A DNA stretch of 64,000 nt from Aurantibacter aestuarii (GTDB lineage: Bacteria; Bacteroidota; Bacteroidia; Flavobacteriales; Flavobacteriaceae): positions 1,016,419-1,080,418 of the forward strand of contig NZ_PXOQ01000007.1 of NCBI RefSeq assembly GCF_003008425.1, read 5' to 3'. The position numbers and the translations under genes are program-made. This document shows positions 51,140-59,272 of this stretch, piece by piece. Under the pieces are notes generated by a model. It did no database searches, was not told the DNA's origin, and saw only the letters and a list, made by a program, of their open reading frames with translations. The first letter of the stretch is position 1; each line of letters starts with the position of its first letter.

Positions 51140-53063
51140 CTTCTCTTAAAGCTTTAATTTTGTCAATAACCGCTTGGTCTTTTTCTATAATTTGAAATTG
51201 AGACTGCCTGTTTATACCGAAAGGTTCGTTTGAATAAGGTTTTTCGTATTCGTTTTCCAGACTATGGGTTAAAATCCAATCTTCAAAATCTGTTCTAGAT
51301 ACTTTACCATTTAGATACTGCTCAATCATTAAAGTTGCAATTTTACCGGCAAAACGACTTCCGAAATAACCATTTTCAACAAAAACAGCAATAGCAATTT
51401 TAGGATTATCTTTTGGTGCAAATGCTACAAAAATGGAGTGGTCTGTTAATTGTGTTTTAACTCCGTTAATTTTCACAAAATTTTCTGCGGTACCTGTTTT
51501 ACCACAAATATCAATACCTTCAGCACCTAAATATTTTGCAGTACCTTTATTAAACACGTCATACATTCCTTCAATTATAGGCTCAAAATGTTCCTTGTCT
51601 ATAGTAGTGTATTTTGGTGTGGTGTAATTTTTATCAATGTCTTCACCTTCAATTTTTTTAATAATATGAGGTGTGAAATAATAACCTCTGTTGGCAATAG
51701 CAGCTACCATATTAGCTAATTGTATTGGCGTAGCCTCAACTTCACCTTGTCCAATTGCATTAGAGATGTTATATGTTGCAGACCAGCGTCCTTTACCATA
51801 CCATTTGTCGTAAAAATCGCCATCTGGGATACGACCCGGCCGACCAATATTTAAATCGTATCCTAAATAACCGCCCAACCCAAAACTTTTAATATGATCA
51901 CTCCATATTTCGGTGCTTTCGTAAGCACTTTTTTTACTTTCTATAATACGCTTGTAAACATTTGCAAAATAGGCATTACAAGATTCATAAATACCAATAT
52001 TCATATTTACAGGATTGACATGACTATGGCAACCTGTAAGTTTTCGACTTCCATAATAATACCCCATTCTACAAATAAAACGGTCTTCTGTAGTCACAAC
52101 GCCTTCTTGTAAGCCAACTAGTGCATTTAAAATTTTAAATGGAGAGCCTGGTGCATATTGTGCTAATAAACCTCTATCATACAAAGGTTTTGCGATACTG
52201 TCATTATATAATTTTGTAAAATTCTTACTACGTTGTCTACCTACCAATGCATTAGGATTGTAAGATGGTGCAGAAACCATAGTTAAAATTTCTCCGGTAC
52301 TAGGCTCTATTGCAATTATACCACCACGCTTGTTTTGCATTAATAACTCTCCATATTCTTGAAGTTTGGAATCAATGGTAATGGCTATATCTTTTCCAGG
52401 GATTGGTAAGGAATCAAAACTCCCATTTTTATATGGGCCAATATTTCGGTTGAAGCGATCTTTCTGAATAAATTTAATGCCTTTTTTACCTCTTAAAATA
52501 TGTTCATAAGACACTTCCACACCTTGTCTTCCTATTAAATCACCTTGCCTGTAATAATCATCCCGAGTAATGTCACGCTCATTAACTTCTCCAATGTCGC
52601 CCAATACATTCGCGCCAATAGTGGTTTCATATTGTCTTAAAGAACGCTGCTGAATAAAAAAGCCTTCATATTTACGCATTTTTTCTTGAAGATAAGCGTA
52701 ATCTTCTTTAGACAATTGAGAGACTAAAACAGATGGTAAACGTGGAGAATATATTTTGGCTTTTAAAAAACGTTTGTTTAAGGTTTCCTTATCAATTTTT
52801 AATAGATTACAAAACTCTAAAGTATCGAATGGTTTTACTTCTCTTGGAATTAACATCACGTCATATGTGGGCTGGTTGGACACTAAAAGTGTTCCATGCC
52901 TATCAAACACAAAACCACGTTTAGGGTACTCATAAACCTTACGGATAGCGTTATCATCTAAAATGGACGTTTCATGATCTGAATAAACCTGAAGATAAAA
53001 TAAACGACCAATAAAGATAAAACCTACTAAAATAATTATAAGTGCAAGTAAGATTTTTCTCAT
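51132..53063 (-). CDS. mrdA: Penicillin-binding protein 2
   Basis: 643 aa transpeptidase. N-terminal membrane helix (LLALIIILVGFIFIGRLFYL), pedestal domain, then the transpeptidase with SxxK in GSPFKI, and KTG in CGKTGTAENF. With RodA it builds the side-wall peptidoglycan. It shares one base with the mreD stop (TAATG) and overlaps rodA by 8 bp. Confidence 0.96.
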   Translation of the reverse strand: MRKILLALIIILVGFIFIGRLFYLQVYSDHETSILDDNAIRKVYEYPKRGFVFDRHGTLLVSNQPTYDVMLIPREVKPFDTLEFCNLLKIDKETLNKRFLKAKIYSPRLPSVLVSQLSKEDYAYLQEKMRKYEGFFIQQRSLRQYETTIGANVLGDIGEVNERDITRDDYYRQGDLIGRQGVEVSYEHILRGKKGIKFIQKDRFNRNIGPYKNGSFDSLPIPGKDIAITIDSKLQEYGELLMQNKRGGIIAIEPSTGEILTMVSAPSYNPNALVGRQRSKNFTKLYNDSIAKPLYDRGLLAQYAPGSPFKILNALVGLQEGVVTTEDRFICRMGYYYGSRKLTGCHSHVNPVNMNIGIYESCNAYFANVYKRIIESKKSAYESTEIWSDHIKSFGLGGYLGYDLNIGRPGRIPDGDFYDKWYGKGRWSATYNISNAIGQGEVEATPIQLANMVAAIANRGYYFTPHIIKKIEGEDIDKNYTTPKYTTIDKEHFEPIIEGMYDVFNKGTAKYLGAEGIDICGKTGTAENFVKINGVKTQLTDHSIFVAFAPKDNPKIAIAVFVENGYFGSRFAGKIATLMIEQYLNGKVSRTDFEDWILTHSLENEYEKPYSNEPFGINRQSQFQIIEKDQAVIDKIKALREDE

Positions 53064-53569
53064 TATTTTTTACTGGAGCTAAATATGGTTGTTATTAATA
53101 AAATAAGAATTATTGTGAAAATCCCTGAGAATAACGTGAGTTTTAGACTGGTTAGTATATGGCTCATGTTAAATACTTCTAAATTGAAAACGACAAAATG
53201 ATGAGTAAATACTAAAAGTGAAACATAGGTTAAGCGTCTTAAAAACTCAATATTATTAAACTTTATGGAGTAGACTTCATTTAAAGCTCCAAAACTAAAT
53301 TTGCTTATAACGGGTCTTATGTAAGCAATAAATACGGAAGCAGCTGCGTGGATTCCACCTGTATCACTAAACATATCTACGCTTAAGCCTAATAAAAAAG
53401 CAATAAAAATAAATAGATTTCTATTGTTTCTTAGTGGATAGAGTACAATAAAAATAATGTATGGATAAGGATTAATAAAGCCTAAAAAATTGACATAATT
53501 AAAAATAGTCACCTGAAAAAGCACTAGTAAAATAAATCTCAAAGGATGTTTTATAAGACTATTGGTCAT
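53063..53569 (-). CDS. mreD: Rod-shape-determining protein MreD
   Basis: 168 aa, about five membrane helices (PYPYIIFIVLYPLRNNRNLF, LFIFIAFLLGLSVDMFSDTGG). It fits MreD, the small membrane partner of MreC. The overlap with mreC is 11 bp. The assignment rests on hydrophobic pattern, length and position. Confidence 0.88.
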   Translation of the reverse strand: MTNSLIKHPLRFILLVLFQVTIFNYVNFLGFINPYPYIIFIVLYPLRNNRNLFIFIAFLLGLSVDMFSDTGGIHAAASVFIAYIRPVISKFSFGALNEVYSIKFNNIEFLRRLTYVSLLVFTHHFVVFNLEVFNMSHILTSLKLTLFSGIFTIILILLITTIFSSSKK

Positions 53570-54377
53570 TCGAGTTGTTTAGTAAATTTTCAATTTGCGT
53601 TTTGTCTTTATTATCTATTATATATACATGATCTAAGCTAGTCATATCGTTAAATAGTTCTACTTCTACAGTATAAAAATTTTCAGCTTGATCTAATTGA
53701 TAAGATTTTACTTTACCAATTAAAATATCACTTGGAAATATAGCTGATCGCCCTGAAGTGACTATGGTATCTCCTTTCTTTATTTGAGCAATTTTAGGTA
53801 TTTCGGTAAGTTGAACAAATTTAGGTGATTTTGTATTCCAACTAATAGTACCAAAATGATTAGATTTTTTAAGTTTTGCACTAATTAAGGTATTCGTATT
53901 TAAAATAGAAAGTACGGTTGTGTATTTAGAATTGAATCGGTCTGTGATTCCTACCACACCTTTAGGTGAAACTACTGCTAAATCTTGTTTTATATGGTGT
54001 TGTCTGCCTTTATTTATAAGTAAAACGTTGTTATTTAAAGCATAATCATTTTTAATTACTAAAGCAGGAATAGTTTTGTAATTTGTTTTTGTAGTAGTAT
54101 CTACAGCTAAATTAGTTTTAATATTATTGTTGTAAACTAGGTCTCTGAGTCTGTTATTTTCAGCCTGTAATTTTAAGTTTTCTTCTTTTAAATCAAAATA
54201 TGTATTGATATCATTTACGGTGCTGTAAACTCCGCCAGATAAAAAATTGGCGGAATTAATGTAGCGACTTTTATGAAATGAATGAGATTGTATCGTAAAA
54301 ACTATTGCCAAACTAAACAACAATAAAAACAGTAAGAAGGTTTTATTTCTTAAAAAGAAGTTTATTATTTGTTGCAT
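53559..54377 (-). CDS. mreC: Rod-shape-determining protein MreC
   Basis: 272 aa. One membrane helix about 11-30, a coiled coil about 60-85 (FDLKEENLKLQAENNRLRDL), then the beta domain (NDYALNNNVLLINKGRQHHI, GVVGITDRFNSKYTTVLSIL, GDTIVTSGRSAIFPSDI). MreC links MreB to the wall enzymes. Starts 11 bp after mreB. Confidence 0.94.
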   Translation of the reverse strand: MQQIINFFLRNKTFLLFLLLFSLAIVFTIQSHSFHKSRYINSANFLSGGVYSTVNDINTYFDLKEENLKLQAENNRLRDLVYNNNIKTNLAVDTTTKTNYKTIPALVIKNDYALNNNVLLINKGRQHHIKQDLAVVSPKGVVGITDRFNSKYTTVLSILNTNTLISAKLKKSNHFGTISWNTKSPKFVQLTEIPKIAQIKKGDTIVTSGRSAIFPSDILIGKVKSYQLDQAENFYTVEVELFNDMTSLDHVYIIDNKDKTQIENLLNNSNDQ

Positions 54378-54388
54378 GGTTTAGTTAG

Positions 54389-55417
54389 CTATTTTATCAA
54401 TACATTTTTAAATTTAGCTAAGTTTTTAAGGGTGATACCTGTGCCACGTACTACTGCTCTTAACGGATCTTCTGCAATATATACTGGTAAATCTGTTTTT
54501 TGAGATAAACGTTTGTCAAGACCTCTTAACATTGAGCCTCCACCTGCTAAATAAATTCCAGTATTATAAATGTCCGCAGCTAGTTCTGGTGGAGTTTGTG
54601 ATAAAGTCTCCATGACAGAATCTTCAATACGTAAAATAGACTTGTCTAGTGCTTTAGCAATTTCTCTATAGGAAATTTGCACTTGTTTAGGTTTACCAGT
54701 AAGTAAATCTCTACCTTGAACATCCATGTCGTCTGGCGGTAAATCTAAATCTTCTGTTGCGGCACCAATTTGAATTTTAATTTTTTCGGCTGTACTTTCT
54801 CCTACATATAAATTATGCTGTGTACGCATATAATAAATTATATCATTGGTAAACACATCTCCTGCAACTTTAACCGACTTGTCGCAAACGATACCACCTA
54901 AGGCTATTACAGCAATTTCAGTTGTTCCACCACCTATATCAACAATCATGTTACCTTTAGGTTGCATAATATCTACCCCAATACCAATTGCAGCAGCCAT
55001 AGGTTCATGAATTAAAAATACTTCTTTACCGTTAACACGTTCACAAGATTCTTTAACCGCACGCATTTCTACCTCTGTAATTCCAGAAGGAATACAAACC
55101 ACCATACGTAACGTAGGAGAAAACATTTTCTTTTTTAGTGCAGGGATTCCTTTTATAAAACGGCTTATCATTTGTTCCGAAGCATCAAAATCGGCGATAA
55201 CCCCATCTTTTAAAGGACGAATAGTCTTAATATTTTCATGGGTTTTACCTTGCATTAAGTTGGCTTCGCGTCCGACAGCAATAATTTTTCCTGTAATACG
55301 ATCTCTTGCAACAATAGAAGGAGCATCAACAACAACTTTGTCGTTATGAATAATTAATGTGTTCGCGGTACCTAAATCGATTGCGATTTCTTCCGTTAGG
55401 AAATCAAAAAAGCCCAT
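54389..55417 (-). CDS. mreB: Rod-shape-determining protein MreB
   Basis: 342 aa actin-like ATPase. Seen: EIAIDLGTANTLI (phosphate 1), MIVDIGGGTTEIAVIALGG (phosphate 2), FLIHEPMAAAIGIGVD, and GIYLAGGGSMLRGLDKRL (adenosine motif). First gene of the mreB-mreC-mreD-mrdA-rodA operon, in the order usual in this phylum. Confidence 0.98.
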   Translation of the reverse strand: MGFFDFLTEEIAIDLGTANTLIIHNDKVVVDAPSIVARDRITGKIIAVGREANLMQGKTHENIKTIRPLKDGVIADFDASEQMISRFIKGIPALKKKMFSPTLRMVVCIPSGITEVEMRAVKESCERVNGKEVFLIHEPMAAAIGIGVDIMQPKGNMIVDIGGGTTEIAVIALGGIVCDKSVKVAGDVFTNDIIYYMRTQHNLYVGESTAEKIKIQIGAATEDLDLPPDDMDVQGRDLLTGKPKQVQISYREIAKALDKSILRIEDSVMETLSQTPPELAADIYNTGIYLAGGGSMLRGLDKRLSQKTDLPVYIAEDPLRAVVRGTGITLKNLAKFKNVLIK

Positions 55418-55509
55418 TTTTTTTGAGGAATTATTGGTGTTAATAAAAAGTGTTGTAAAAGTAGCAAAAGTTAAGGTATTTAATTCATTTTATTTGGTTT
55501 GAAATAAAA

Positions 55510-55545
55510 AAAAATCAGTTTAAGATTAAATTAAACTGATTTTTA
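55510..55545 (-). terminator. Terminator of purH
   Basis: ATCAGTTTAA (55514-55523), loop GATTAAA, TTAAACTGAT (55531-55540), A's on the left and T's on the right. It serves purH on the - strand and is 40 bp past its stop. Confidence 0.9.
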
Positions 55546-55581
55546 TATTATTTATTCTATTTATTTTAAAATAAAATTGCA

Positions 55582-57114
55582 TTAATGTTTGAAATGACGT
55601 GTACCTGTCATTACCATTGCCACATTATTTTCGTTACAATAATCGATACTTAATTGGTCTTTTATAGAGCCTCCAGGTTGAATAACTGATGTGATTCCCG
55701 CATTTTTTGCGATCTCTACACAGTCCGGAAATGGAAAAAACGCGTCACTAGCCATAGCTGCTCCATTTAAATCGAAATTAAAAGACTGTGCTTTATGAAT
55801 AGCTTGGTTTAAAGCATCTACACGACTGGTTTGTCCTGTTCCAGAAGCACAAAGTTGTTTGTTTTTAGCTAAGATAATGGTGTTAGATTTAGTATGCTTA
55901 CTTAATTTAGACGCAAATAATAAATCTTCAATTTGCGCATCTGTTGGAGCAGTCGTTGTTGCTGTTTTTAAATCTGCTTTAGCATCTGTAATAAAATCTT
56001 TATCTTGTACTAAATAGCCGTTTAAACAAGTTCTAACTGTGGTTTGGGCAAACGCAACATCATTTAAAACCAGTAAAATTCTGTTTTTCTTTTCCTGTAA
56101 TAAATCTTGAGCTTCTTTTGAGAATGAAGGTGCTATAACCACCTCACAAAACAATGTGTGAATTTTTTCAGCTGTTTTTAAATCTATTTCTGTATTGGCA
56201 ATTAAGACACCACCAAAAGCAGAAACAGGATCTCCAGCTAATGCATCTACATAAGCCTGGTGAATTGTATCTCTTTGTGCCAAACCACAAGCGTTGTTGT
56301 GTTTTAAGATAGCAAAGGTTGGTGCTTCGCCTTTAAATTCGTTTATTAAATTTACTGCCGCATCGACGTCTAATAAGTTATTGTAACTTAATTCTTTACC
56401 ATGAAGCTTTGTAAATACCGCGTCAAAATCGCCATAGAAAAATCCTTTTTGATGAGGGTTTTCCCCATATCTTAACGTTTTGCCATTATTCTCACTTAAT
56501 TTTAAAGCAGTAATTGTATGGTCGCTATTAAAAAAATTGAAGATAGCCGTGTCATAATGCGAAGAAGTATTAAACGCTTTAGCAGCAAATGCTTTGCGGT
56601 CTTCCTCGGTTAATAAACCTCTTTTATTTGTAATTAAATCTAAAAACTGTTGGTAGTCGTCTACAGAAGAAACACATAAAACGTCTGCAAAGTTTTTTGC
56701 AGCAGCACGAATTAATGAAATGCCTCCAATGTCAATTTTCTCAATAATATCTTGATGTGAGGCTCCAGAAGCTACTGTTTTTTCAAATGGATATAAATCT
56801 ACAATCACCACATCTATTTGTGGGATATCAAATTCTTTCATTTCCTTAACATCGCCATCATGGTTTTGTCTGTTTAGAATACCACCAAATACTTTTGGGT
56901 GAAGTGTTTTAACGCGACCACCTAAAATTGAGGGATACGATGTGACATCTTCAACAGGTACGACTTTTATACCTAAATCGGTTATAAATTTTTCAGTTCC
57001 GCCAGTAGAATAAATAGTAACGCCTTGTGCGTCTAATTCTTTAACAATAGGCTCTAATCCGTCTTTAGAAAAAACAGATATTAATGCAGATTTAATTTGT
57101 TTTGGGTTGCTCAT
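55582..57114 (-). CDS. purH: Bifunctional AICAR transformylase / IMP cyclohydrolase
   Basis: 510 aa. N-terminal IMP cyclohydrolase (SALISVFSKDGLEPIVKELD, YSTGGTEKFI, ILGGRVKTLHPKVFGGIL) and C-terminal AICAR transformylase (LRYGENPHQKGFFYG, ILKHNNACG, SDAFFPFPD). It catalyses the last two steps to IMP. ATG 57114 gives MSNPKQIKSAL, the usual N-terminus; an ATG seven codons earlier is less likely. Confidence 0.97.
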   Translation of the reverse strand: MSNPKQIKSALISVFSKDGLEPIVKELDAQGVTIYSTGGTEKFITDLGIKVVPVEDVTSYPSILGGRVKTLHPKVFGGILNRQNHDGDVKEMKEFDIPQIDVVIVDLYPFEKTVASGASHQDIIEKIDIGGISLIRAAAKNFADVLCVSSVDDYQQFLDLITNKRGLLTEEDRKAFAAKAFNTSSHYDTAIFNFFNSDHTITALKLSENNGKTLRYGENPHQKGFFYGDFDAVFTKLHGKELSYNNLLDVDAAVNLINEFKGEAPTFAILKHNNACGLAQRDTIHQAYVDALAGDPVSAFGGVLIANTEIDLKTAEKIHTLFCEVVIAPSFSKEAQDLLQEKKNRILLVLNDVAFAQTTVRTCLNGYLVQDKDFITDAKADLKTATTTAPTDAQIEDLLFASKLSKHTKSNTIILAKNKQLCASGTGQTSRVDALNQAIHKAQSFNFDLNGAAMASDAFFPFPDCVEIAKNAGITSVIQPGGSIKDQLSIDYCNENNVAMVMTGTRHFKH

Positions 57115-57197
57115 TATAGTTGTGTTAATAAGCATGCAAATTTACACAAAGTAGATGTAAAATGAGCTTTTTTTTTAATTAAATCCTATCAAATAAA

Positions 57198-57231
57198 AAA
57201 GAGGTTTCATTGTAGTGAATGAAACCTCTTT
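57198..57231 (-). terminator. Terminator of the GAF protein gene
   Basis: AAAGAGGTTTCATT (57198-57211) and AATGAAACCTCTTT (57218-57231) around a 6-nt loop, on the 3' side of the - strand gene that stops at 57252. Confidence 0.92.
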
Positions 57232-57251
57232 AAATTAGATAACTTATAGGT

Positions 57252-57707
57252 TTAGAGAATGGTAGCCACTTGTGCACAAACAAACTCTAGAAAATCTTCG
57301 TCTTCTTTTGTAAAAGGATTTATAGTATTAGAGTCAATATCGATTTGCCCGATATTTTCACCATTAACAAAAATAGGAATAACTATTTCTGCTTTAACGG
57401 TAATACTACAGGCTATATAATTGTCTTGTGCTTTGACATCTGGTACTACAAAATTAGCATTACTTTCGGCTACCTGTCCGCAAATTCCTTTTCCAAAAGG
57501 GATAATCGTATGGTCTGTTGGTTCGCCTACGTATGGTCCTAACTTTAATTCATTTTTGTCTCCATTTTTAAAATAGAAGCCAACCCAATTGTAATAATCT
57601 ACATTACGTTCTAATACTTCGCAAATTAATTTAAGCTTAGAATCTTTATCTGTATCTGGCTGATTTATAATTTTTTCAACCTCTGGTTTTAAGTCTTGTA
57701 ATAGCAT
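57252..57707 (-). CDS. GAF-domain protein, free-methionine-sulfoxide-reductase-like
   Basis: 151 aa from ATG 57707 (MLLQDLKPEV). One GAF domain with YYNWVGFYF, PFGKGICGQVAE, VPDVKAQDNYIACS and AEIVIPIF, matching fRMsr. Of the three family cysteines, those equivalent to E. coli C94 (GICG) and C118 (IAC, catalytic) are present; the resolving one (C84) is not, the region reading VGEPTDHTIIPF. Methionine repair may therefore use another reductant, or the protein may only bind a ligand. A -7-like box CAAAACTA (- strand TAGTTTTG) at 57723-57730 precedes it. Confidence 0.8.
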   Translation of the reverse strand: MLLQDLKPEVEKIINQPDTDKDSKLKLICEVLERNVDYYNWVGFYFKNGDKNELKLGPYVGEPTDHTIIPFGKGICGQVAESNANFVVPDVKAQDNYIACSITVKAEIVIPIFVNGENIGQIDIDSNTINPFTKEDEDFLEFVCAQVATIL

Positions 57708-57771
57708 TGTCTGTTTTTTTTGCAAAACTAATTTAAAAAGATGTAATTTTAAGGACTTAAACAAAAATTGT

Positions 57772-58311
57772 TTGGCATCATTACTTAAAGAATATCGCCC
57801 TGTTTTAAAATTTATAGCTACGTTTTTAGGAGTTTATTTCCTTTTTACTTTGGCCTATAAGTTTTATTTAGACTTTTCTGATGGTAGTTTGTATTACCCA
57901 GATTATTTTTCGAACCTAGTAGGGCAACAAACCGTTAAGTTACTTGAAGTGTTTGGTTATGACGCTAGCTTGATAAAAAGTCATGAACCTGTTTTAAATC
58001 TGGTAATTAATAATAAAAATCTAGCGTTTATAAGTGAAGGTTGTAATGGGATTTCTATCATTATATTATTTGCGTCTTTTATTATTTCATTTTCAAAAGA
58101 CTTTAAAACCACGTTTATTTACATTATCTCAGGTAGTGTTTTAATTTATATTGCTAATCTCATAAGAATTGTAATTATTGCAATTGCACTTTATCATTAT
58201 CCTTGGCGTGAAGAGATTTTGCATAACGTAATTTTTCCGGGATTAATTTATAGTATGGTGTTTGTGTTATGGATGTTTTGGGTGTATCGATTTAATAAAA
58301 CAAAATCGTAA
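57772..58311 (+). CDS. xrtF: Exosortase family protein XrtF
   Basis: 179 aa, about five membrane helices. Catalytic residues of the exosortase family are visible: Cys in SEGCNGISI, Arg in IANLIRIVII and His in EEILHNVIFPG. XrtF is the flavobacterial exosortase; its sorted substrates are poorly known. The start is TTG 57772 (MASLLKEYRP). The next gene is the usual XrtF partner, 4 bp downstream. Confidence 0.9.
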   Translation: MASLLKEYRPVLKFIATFLGVYFLFTLAYKFYLDFSDGSLYYPDYFSNLVGQQTVKLLEVFGYDASLIKSHEPVLNLVINNKNLAFISEGCNGISIIILFASFIISFSKDFKTTFIYIISGSVLIYIANLIRIVIIAIALYHYPWREEILHNVIFPGLIYSMVFVLWMFWVYRFNKTKS

Positions 58312-58315
58312 AGAG

Positions 58316-58750
58316 ATGAAAGTTAAATACCTTTGGATTACACTGCTCTTTATATTCTTATTGTTAATAAGACTTTTTGAAGATGTCTTGTTTTATGACC
58401 CATATCTTGTTTTTTTTAAAAGTGATTTTTTAACGTTGGATTCACCAAGACGAGAAATTGCAAAATTAATAAGCTTTACGGCTTTAAGATATTGGTTAAA
58501 TAGTATGATATCAATTGCAATTTTATATGCTTTTTTTAAAGATAAAAATCTGGTTAGATTTTCTATTTACCTTTATAGCATCGCGTTTATAATTCTTAGT
58601 GGTTTGTATTTGTATTTTGTTTACAATCCAAGACAAGAAGATTATTACATTTTCTTCAATATCCGTCGATTTTTAATCCAGCCACTATTGTTATTGCTAT
58701 TATTACCGGCTTTTTATTACAATCGTTTAAACGTTAAAAAATCTTTATAA
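58316..58750 (+). CDS. Exosortase F system-associated membrane protein
   Basis: 144 aa from ATG 58316 (MKVKYLWITLL), four likely membrane helices, with the conserved RLFEDVLFYDPYLVFF and NIRRFLIQPLLLLL. It always accompanies xrtF in the genomes I know. It is probably needed for exosortase function; mechanism unknown. A longer start upstream (58262) would overlap xrtF by 50 bp and is rejected. Confidence 0.85.
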   Translation: MKVKYLWITLLFIFLLLIRLFEDVLFYDPYLVFFKSDFLTLDSPRREIAKLISFTALRYWLNSMISIAILYAFFKDKNLVRFSIYLYSIAFIILSGLYLYFVYNPRQEDYYIFFNIRRFLIQPLLLLLLLPAFYYNRLNVKKSL

Positions 58751-58774
58751 TTTAAAGTGTCGTTTAAAATTTTG

Positions 58775-58782
58775 TAACTTTG
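58775..58782 (+). promoter_or_regulatory. -7 box before the HYC_CC_PP gene
   Basis: TAACTTTG is a full TAnnTTTG match, 6 bp before the ATG at 58789; no TTG element is clear at 17-23 bp. Confidence 0.5.
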
Positions 58783-58788
58783 CACTTC

Positions 58789-59205
58789 ATGATTAAATTA
58801 GTATTACATAAAATAATTTCTTTAACTTTTATAGTTTTAGTCCTTTTTTCTACAGCGTCTTTAACTGTGGAAAAACATTTTTGTGGAGATAATTTAATCG
58901 ATTTATCATTGTTTTTTTCTACTGAAAAATGTGGTGGAGATGTGCAACAATCTTCTGAAGATCATGAGGTTTTAGAAAAATCCTGCTGTAAAGATGTTGT
59001 TGAGTTAATTTCTACTCAAAATCAACTAGATACAAATTCAAAAAACGACTTTTCTCAATTTCAAAAGCAATTTGCAGCAGTATTTGTTTATACGTATGCA
59101 GGACTTTTTGAAGAGAAAGCGTCCACCCAAAACTCTTTTTTAAATTATAATGCGCCCAGGCTAGTCTACGACCTAAATATTCTGGAGCAGGTTTTCCTGA
59201 TTTGA
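58789..59205 (+). CDS. HYC_CC_PP-family secreted protein
   Basis: 138 aa. N-terminal hydrophobic signal (IISLTFIVLVLFSTASLTVE), then EKHFCGDNLIDLS (the HYC motif as HFC, C32), C48, and a vicinal pair C66-C67 in KSCCKD. The terminal PP motif is degenerate (YNAPRLVYD). This family lies next to metal TonB receptors, as here, and is presumed to bind a soft metal such as copper in the periplasm. First gene of the metal cluster. Confidence 0.72.
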   Translation: MIKLVLHKIISLTFIVLVLFSTASLTVEKHFCGDNLIDLSLFFSTEKCGGDVQQSSEDHEVLEKSCCKDVVELISTQNQLDTNSKNDFSQFQKQFAAVFVYTYAGLFEEKASTQNSFLNYNAPRLVYDLNILEQVFLI

Positions 59206-59272
59206 TAATTAAATAGTTAATTCAAATTCCATTTTGGAACTTTTTTTAAACGTTTAATTAGTATATAAAATC

